Origin: Vibrio hyugaensis
Lineage (GTDB): Bacteria; Pseudomonadota; Gammaproteobacteria; Enterobacterales; Vibrionaceae
NCBI RefSeq assembly: GCF_002906655.1
Contig: NZ_CP025794.1
Span: 2,046,001 to 2,110,000, forward strand
Length of the DNA stretch: 64,000 bases
Direction of reading: 5' to 3'
In this document: positions 59,447-64,000 of the stretch, one piece after another
Layout of the letters: each line of letters begins with the position of its first letter
Position numbering within the stretch: the first letter of the stretch is position 1
Notes under the pieces: generated by a model
The model's database searches: none
What the model was told of the DNA's origin: nothing
Seen by the model: the letters and a program-made list of their open reading frames with translations, nothing else
Position numbers and translations under genes: made by a program

Positions 59447-60802
59447 ATGGCGACTCATTTTGATTATATCTGTATCGGCGGCGGCAGCGGCGGTATCGCA
59501 TCAGCAAACCGTGCGGCAATGTACGGTGCTAAAGTAGCGCTTATCGAAGCTCAAGACCTTGGCGGTACCTGTGTAAACGTTGGTTGTGTGCCTAAGAAAG
59601 TAATGTGGCACGGCGCGCAAGTTGCAGAAGCAATGAACCTGTACGCAGAAGACTACGGCTTCGATGTAGATGTAAAAGGTTTCGACTGGAGCAAACTGGT
59701 TGAGAGTCGTCAGGCTTACATTGGTCGAATCCACCAATCTTACGACCGTGTTCTTGGCAACAACAAAGTAAACGTTATCAAAGGCTTTGCTAAATTTGTT
59801 GACGAGAAAACAGTTGAAGTAAACGGTGAACACTACACCGCGGATCATATCCTGATCGCAGTGGGTGGTCGTCCAACGATTCCAAACATTCCAGGTGCAG
59901 AATACGGCATCGATTCAAACGGCTTCTTCGAGCTTGCTGAGCAACCAAAACGCGTGGCAGTGATCGGTGCGGGTTACATCGCGGTTGAAATCGCGGGCGT
60001 TCTGCATGCACTTGGCACAGAAACACACCTGTTCTGCCGTAAAGAATCACCGCTACGTAGCTTCGACCCAATGATCATCGAAACGCTAGTAGAAGTAATG
60101 GAAGCGGAAGGCCCAACGCTGCACACCCACTCTGTACCAAAAGAAGTGGTGAAAGAAGCAGACGGCAGCCTAACTCTGCACCTAGAAAACGGTGAAAGCC
60201 AAAACGTAGATACCCTAATCTGGGCAATCGGTCGCCACCCAGCTACAGATGCTATCAACCTAGCATCAACTGGCGTTGCAACGAACGACCGTGGCTACAT
60301 CAAGGTAGACGAATACCAAACAACTAACGTTCCTGGCATCTACTGTGTGGGTGACATCATGGAAGGTGGTATCGAGCTAACGCCAGTGGCTGTTAAAGCG
60401 GGTCGTCAACTTTCTGAGCGCCTATTTAATGGCAAAACTAACGCGAAGATGGATTACGAATTGGTACCAACCGTGGTATTCAGTCACCCACCAATCGGCA
60501 CAATCGGTCTAACGACTCAAGAAGCAGAAGAGAAATACGGCAAAGACAACATCAAAGTCTATACGTCTGGCTTCACTGCGATGTACACAGCGGTTACTAA
60601 GCACCGTCAACCATGTAAGATGAAGCTAGTGTGTGCTGGCGAAGAAGAAACGGTTGTTGGTCTTCACGGCATCGGCTTTACCGTTGATGAAATGATTCAA
60701 GGCTTCGGCGTAGCAATGAAGATGGGCGCAACCAAAGCAGACTTCGACTCTGTTGTGGCTATCCACCCAACGGGCTCTGAAGAGTTTGTGACGATGCGTT
60801 AA
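59447..60802 (+). CDS. gor: Glutathione-disulfide reductase
   Basis: Gor reduces oxidised glutathione with NADPH. The 451-residue protein (450 in E. coli) has the FAD-binding motif [20 protein letters not shown], the redox disulfide in [13 protein letters not shown], the NADPH-binding motif [15 protein letters not shown] and the C-terminal catalytic [13 protein letters not shown] with His and Glu. The ATG at 59447 has GGAGAAAG upstream; an in-frame TTG 13 codons earlier is not needed. Terminator at 60840-60873. Confidence 0.97.
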   Translation: MATHFDYICIGGGSGGIASANRAAMYGAKVALIEAQDLGGTCVNVGCVPKKVMWHGAQVAEAMNLYAEDYGFDVDVKGFDWSKLVESRQAYIGRIHQSYDRVLGNNKVNVIKGFAKFVDEKTVEVNGEHYTADHILIAVGGRPTIPNIPGAEYGIDSNGFFELAEQPKRVAVIGAGYIAVEIAGVLHALGTETHLFCRKESPLRSFDPMIIETLVEVMEAEGPTLHTHSVPKEVVKEADGSLTLHLENGESQNVDTLIWAIGRHPATDAINLASTGVATNDRGYIKVDEYQTTNVPGIYCVGDIMEGGIELTPVAVKAGRQLSERLFNGKTNAKMDYELVPTVVFSHPPIGTIGLTTQEAEEKYGKDNIKVYTSGFTAMYTAVTKHRQPCKMKLVCAGEEETVVGLHGIGFTVDEMIQGFGVAMKMGATKADFDSVVAIHPTGSEEFVTMR

Positions 60803-60839
60803 TCACGCGCGAATAGCTTTGCTGATTTAAGCAGATAAA

Positions 60840-60873
60840 CAAAAAGGGTCATCAATTACTTGATGACCCTTTT
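60840..60873. terminator. Bidirectional terminator between gor and eda
   Basis: The stem AAAAAGGGTCATCAA / TTGATGACCCTTTTT has a 4-base loop. Confidence 0.92.
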
Positions 60874-60924
60874 TCTATTCACGTTTTCCAACGTTCGGGG
60901 GTATTTCGGAGCCGTTTGCGCGTT

Positions 60925-61536
60925 TTACTTAACTGCGCGAACCAATTCAGCAATACTTTCCCAATCGCCGTTGTCCATCATAGCAGTTGGCACCATCCAA
61001 GTACCGCCACACGCTACAACCGATTTCAGCGCTAGGTAATCTTCCACGTTAGATGGGCTTACACCACCTGTTGGCATGAATTCCACTGGGTAAACCGCCG
61101 TTAGTGCTTTAAGCATGTTCACGCCGCCTGATGGCTCAGCAGGGAAGAACTTCAGGGTACGTAGACCCATTTCCATCGCTTGCTCAACCAAGCTTGGGTT
61201 GTTCACGCCCGGTACGATTGTCACGTTGCGCTGCTGACAGTATTTCACTGTGGTTGGGTTGAAACCTGGGCTCACGATAAAGTCCACGCCCGCTTCAATC
61301 GCGATGTCCACTTGCTCAGTTGTCAGTACAGTACCAGCACCGATCAGCAGTTCTGGGTACGCTTCACGCATGATGCGGATCGACTCAGCCGCCGCTTCAG
61401 TGCGGAATGTCACTTCCGCACATGGTAAACCGTTTTCTACCAACACTTTTGCCAGTGGCAGAGCGTGTGCTACATCGTTGATTGCGATAACTGGGACGAT
61501 TTTGATTTCTCTTAATCGTTGTTCAAGTGTTGTCAT
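60925..61536 (-). CDS. eda: 2-dehydro-3-deoxyphosphogluconate (KDPG) aldolase
   Basis: Eda splits KDPG into pyruvate and glyceraldehyde-3-phosphate, the last step of the Entner-Doudoroff route, and also cleaves 4-hydroxy-2-oxoglutarate. The 203-residue protein has the Schiff-base lysine Lys129 (RTLKFFPAE), the catalytic Glu41 (AEVTFRT) and FMPTGGVSP for phosphate binding. It is ten residues shorter than E. coli Eda at the ends only. It follows the GntP permease by nine bases, so permease and eda form one operon. Confidence 0.96.
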   Translation of the reverse strand: MTTLEQRLREIKIVPVIAINDVAHALPLAKVLVENGLPCAEVTFRTEAAAESIRIMREAYPELLIGAGTVLTTEQVDIAIEAGVDFIVSPGFNPTTVKYCQQRNVTIVPGVNNPSLVEQAMEMGLRTLKFFPAEPSGGVNMLKALTAVYPVEFMPTGGVSPSNVEDYLALKSVVACGGTWMVPTAMMDNGDWESIAELVRAVK

Positions 61537-61545
61537 GGGTAACCT

Positions 61546-62922
61546 CTAAAGAATAAAGCTTAATGTTGCTACGATAATAAACGCGATACTACCAAGTAAC
61601 GTTTCCATTACCGTCCAAGTTTTTAGCGTTGTTTTCTCATCCATCTCTAGTAGACGAGAAACTAGCCAGAAACCAGAGTCGTTGAAGTGAGAAAGCACTG
61701 TTGCACCGCCTGCAATCGCGATAACGATAAAGCATAGGTCTAGCTCGCTCAAACCTGTTGATGCTGCCACTACTGGCGCGATAAGTGCTGCAGTTGTCGT
61801 TAGTGCTACGGTTGCAGAGCCTTGAGCAACACGCAGACAGGTAGAGATAACAAACGCTGCTACGATCACTGGCATACCTGTGTCAGTCAGAACGTCTGCT
61901 AGTGCATCACCGATACCACTTGCACGCAGTACGCCACCGAACATGCCGCCCGCCCCTGTTACTAGGATAACGCCACAGATTGGCGCCAATGAGTCGCCAC
62001 ACAGCTTCTCAAGTTTTGCCATGCCGTAGTCTTTCGCGAATACAGCAAGAGACACTAGCAGAGTAATCAGAAGGGCTACTGGCGTTTTACCTAGCATACG
62101 TAGGAACTCAACCAGAGCTGTTTTGCCATCAATCACACCCGCAACCGCTAGCGTGTTCAGTACTGTGTCTAGACAGATTAGCAGTACAGGCAGCACTAGG
62201 ATGGTCATTACTGTGCCAAATTTTGGCAGCTTAGATTCATCAACTTGTGTTTCACCGTTGAAGAACGCTTTTGATAGTGGAATATCGAATTTCTTACCTG
62301 CGTACAAACCAAATAGGTAAGCGCCTAGGTACCAAGTTGGGATAGCGACTAGGATACCAACAACAAGCAGTAGACCAATGTTTGCACCTAGGAATTCTGC
62401 TGCTGCAACTGGACCAGGGTGTGGTGGAACAAAACCGTGCATTACGGCAAATGCACCCGCTGCTGGTAGCGCGTATTTGATTGGCGAACCACCAAAGCGT
62501 GCAGCCACACTTAGGATGATTGGCATCATAACCACTAGGCCAGCATCAAAGAAGATTGGGAAGCCAAACAGTAATGATGCCACACCTAATGCTAACGGTG
62601 CGCGCTCTTTACCGAAGCGTCCAATCAAAGTGTCTGCCAGTACTTTTGCACCGCCAGTCACTTCCAAAATCTTACCGATCATTGCACCAAGACCAACCAG
62701 CAATGCAACTGATGCCAGTGTGCCACCAAAACCACTCATCATGGTTGGGACAACTTGATCAGAAGAAACGCCAGTAGCAATCGCAGTACCTAAACTCACC
62801 ATAGTTAGGGAAGCGAAAGCATGCACTTTTAGCTTAATAATCAATACAAGTAACGCTGCAATCGCGAGGACGGCAATCGTTAGTAGGAACGTAGGGTCTG
62901 GAGCTTGGGTTAGCTGTTCCAT
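61546..62922 (-). CDS. GntP-family gluconate permease
   Basis: The 458-residue protein has about 12-14 membrane segments and the GntP-family features MMSGFGGTLASVALLVGLGAM, GFPIFFDAGLVVMMPI and FVPPHPGPVAAAEFLGA. The family imports gluconate and related sugar acids with protons. Context (gntK, edd, eda) makes gluconate the likely substrate; it could be a gntT-, gntU- or gntP-type orthologue, so I give no symbol. It starts next to two GntR-type operators. Confidence 0.92.
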   Translation of the reverse strand: MEQLTQAPDPTFLLTIAVLAIAALLVLIIKLKVHAFASLTMVSLGTAIATGVSSDQVVPTMMSGFGGTLASVALLVGLGAMIGKILEVTGGAKVLADTLIGRFGKERAPLALGVASLLFGFPIFFDAGLVVMMPIILSVAARFGGSPIKYALPAAGAFAVMHGFVPPHPGPVAAAEFLGANIGLLLVVGILVAIPTWYLGAYLFGLYAGKKFDIPLSKAFFNGETQVDESKLPKFGTVMTILVLPVLLICLDTVLNTLAVAGVIDGKTALVEFLRMLGKTPVALLITLLVSLAVFAKDYGMAKLEKLCGDSLAPICGVILVTGAGGMFGGVLRASGIGDALADVLTDTGMPVIVAAFVISTCLRVAQGSATVALTTTAALIAPVVAASTGLSELDLCFIVIAIAGGATVLSHFNDSGFWLVSRLLEMDEKTTLKTWTVMETLLGSIAFIIVATLSFIL

Positions 62923-62970
62923 GGGTTCACCTTTAAGAATTATTGTTTGTGTCGTGGTTCACATTTATTT

Positions 62971-63000
62971 GAGTTACCGGTAACATGTTACCGATAACAT
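62971..63000. promoter_or_regulatory. Two abutting GntR-type operators
   Basis: GTTACCGGTAAC at 62973-62984 and ATGTTACCGATAACAT at 62985-63000 both match the GntR operator pattern (ATGTTACCGGTAACAT). They lie between the divergent permease and gntK starts, so one GntR could repress both; gluconate would relieve it. The gntR gene is not in the window. Confidence 0.85.
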
Positions 63001-63074
63001 GAATAAGATAAACCCATATTTTAAAGTGAATTCAAAAATTGAGATCACGCGCAAATTTGTTATGAGGATAAGTT

Positions 63075-63596
63075 ATGGCTGGTAGTAGTGTCGTCGTTAT
63101 GGGCGTTTGTGCGAGTGGCAAAACCACAATTGGTGAGCACTTAGCAGAAAAGCTAGGACGTAAATTCATTGATGGAGACAACCTTCACCCACGAGCAAAC
63201 ATTCAGAAAATGGCGTCAGGTCAGCCTCTGAATGACGACGACCGCAAACCATGGCTAGAACGTATCCGCGACGCTGCTTATAGCTTAGAAAGCAAAAACG
63301 AGCACGGCATTATTGTCTGCTCGGCACTAAAAAAGATTTACCGTGACCAAATCCGCGACGGTAACGAAAACGTTAGTTTCCTATTCCTAGACGGCAGTAA
63401 AGAGCTGATCCTTGAACGCATGCGCGCTCGCCAAGGTCATTTCATGAAAGAGAACATGGTGAACAGCCAGTTTGAGACGCTAGAGCGACCAGAAAATGAG
63501 CCTCGCACTATTTTCGTAAACATTGATGCGACCATCGGAGAAGTTGTGGCGAGTGCCGCAGAACTCATCCTAGAGCAAGACGAGGCAATGGCATGA
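63075..63596 (+). CDS. gntK: Gluconokinase
   Basis: GntK phosphorylates gluconate to 6-phosphogluconate. The 173-residue protein has the P-loop GVCASGKT (residues 10-17), the substrate region DGDNLHPRANIQKM and the lid region RMRARQGHFMKENMVNSQF. AGGATAAG lies ahead of the ATG. The stop codon overlaps the edd start as ATGA, so translation is likely coupled. Confidence 0.96.
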   Translation: MAGSSVVVMGVCASGKTTIGEHLAEKLGRKFIDGDNLHPRANIQKMASGQPLNDDDRKPWLERIRDAAYSLESKNEHGIIVCSALKKIYRDQIRDGNENVSFLFLDGSKELILERMRARQGHFMKENMVNSQFETLERPENEPRTIFVNIDATIGEVVASAAELILEQDEAMA

Positions 63597-64000
63597 CACA
63601 CCAAGTAATTTTAGACGTTACCCAACGCTTAGTTGAGCGCAGCCAAGAGGCGCGTGCGGCGTTTCTTGCTCGCACTGAAGTCCAAGCAGAAGCGGGCAAA
63701 GGTCGTGTCGGTCTATCTTGTGGTAACTTGGCTCACGCTGTTGCGGCATCTTGTTCTTCAGAAAAGAAAAGCATTCTGGATTTCACTCATTCGAATGTGG
63801 CGCTGATCAGTGCTTACAACGATATGCTGAGTGCCCACCAGCCGTACCAACACTACCCAGATCAAATCAAACAAGTGCTGTCTGGTTATGGTCACACTGC
63901 GCAAGTTGCTGGCTGCGTTCCGGCAATGTGTGATGGCGTGACTCAAGGTCAAGCCGGTATGGACATGTCACTGTTTTCTCGTGACTTAATTGCTCAATCA
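63593..64000 (+). CDS. edd: Phosphogluconate dehydratase, 5' part
   Basis: Edd is the iron-sulfur dehydratase that turns 6-phosphogluconate into KDPG. Only the first 136 codons are in the window (full length is about 600). The visible part reads MTHQVILDVTQRLVERSQ and then GRVGLSCGNLAHAVAA and ISAYNDMLSAHQPYQHYP, ending with AGCVPAMCDGVTQGQAGMD; the last includes a cysteine of the cluster site. Its start overlaps the gntK stop codon. It completes the gluconate pathway with eda on the other strand. Confidence 0.96.
   Translation, partial: MTHQVILDVTQRLVERSQEARAAFLARTEVQAEAGKGRVGLSCGNLAHAVAASCSSEKKSILDFTHSNVALISAYNDMLSAHQPYQHYPDQIKQVLSGYGHTAQVAGCVPAMCDGVTQGQAGMDMSLFSRDLIAQS

Noticed and set aside
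63758..63952. A 64-codon minus-strand frame near the right edge
   Set aside because: Antisense to edd, whose conserved N-terminus is clear on the plus strand.

Overview
The window is core chromosome of a Vibrio, most likely large-chromosome DNA from the Harveyi clade (V. parahaemolyticus, V. alginolyticus, V. harveyi or V. campbellii). This rests on gene order, protein sequences that read as Vibrio orthologues, and enterobacterial-type synteny blocks: polA-spf-engB-csr RNA-yihI-hemN, rmuC-ubiE-ubiJ-ubiB-tatABC, and uspB-uspA-rsmJ-prlC-rlmJ-gor. I found no prophage, insertion sequence, integron, CRISPR array, tRNA or rRNA. Nearly all of the window is housekeeping and regulatory DNA.

Left part (1-16 kb): the start of a type II secretion operon runs off the left edge (gspC, gspD). 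Next come the heat-shock pair hslR-hslO behind a good sigma-32 promoter, then pckA, a large AsmA-like protein, and a minus-strand block (GNAT-thioesterase fusion, dtd, yihY). A DUF2959 lipoprotein, a small P-loop ATPase and typA follow. The nitrogen module is glnA, a DUF4124 protein, ntrB and ntrC; it has NtrC-type dyads upstream of both glnA and ntrB and a sigma-54 promoter for glnA.

Middle part (19-36 kb): a Cache-GGDEF-EAL protein, adenosine deaminase, hemN, a DUF2489 protein, yihI, a methyltransferase, cytochrome c4, engB, polA, a GNAT, hemB and tatD. The intergenic gaps hold three small-RNA genes on the minus strand. One is a CsrB/CsrC-type RNA (about 26441-26795) with many GGA motifs, in the place E. 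coli keeps csrC. One is Spot 42 (spf, 28997-29101). One is a long Vibrio-type RyhB (about 32390-32610) whose promoter lies under a Fur box. A cluster of DnaA-box-like sites lies upstream of polA. A 38-codon reading frame with a CxH...CxxC pattern sits between tatD and tatC.

Right part (36-64 kb): tatABC-ubiB-ubiJ-ubiE, with ubiJ split by a single-base frameshift, then rmuC, a DMT exporter, a PAS-GGDEF-EAL protein, a YhiN-type flavoprotein, uspB, ftnA, uspA and a second DMT exporter. A lysine-rich protein of unknown role, rsmJ, a third GGDEF-EAL protein with a periplasmic substrate-binding-like sensor, asnC, prlC, rlmJ, a GST with a cysteine-rich tail and gor follow. The right edge is a gluconate/Entner-Doudoroff locus: eda and a GntP permease face gntK-edd across a gap carrying two abutting GntR-type operators.

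I do not see a clearly new multi-gene system. The observations most worth following up are the Csr-type RNA and RyhB genes, the ubiJ frameshift, the small zinc-ribbon-like reading frame, the dispersed palindromic repeat family, and the unexplained palindromes upstream of pckA and upstream of the Csr RNA.
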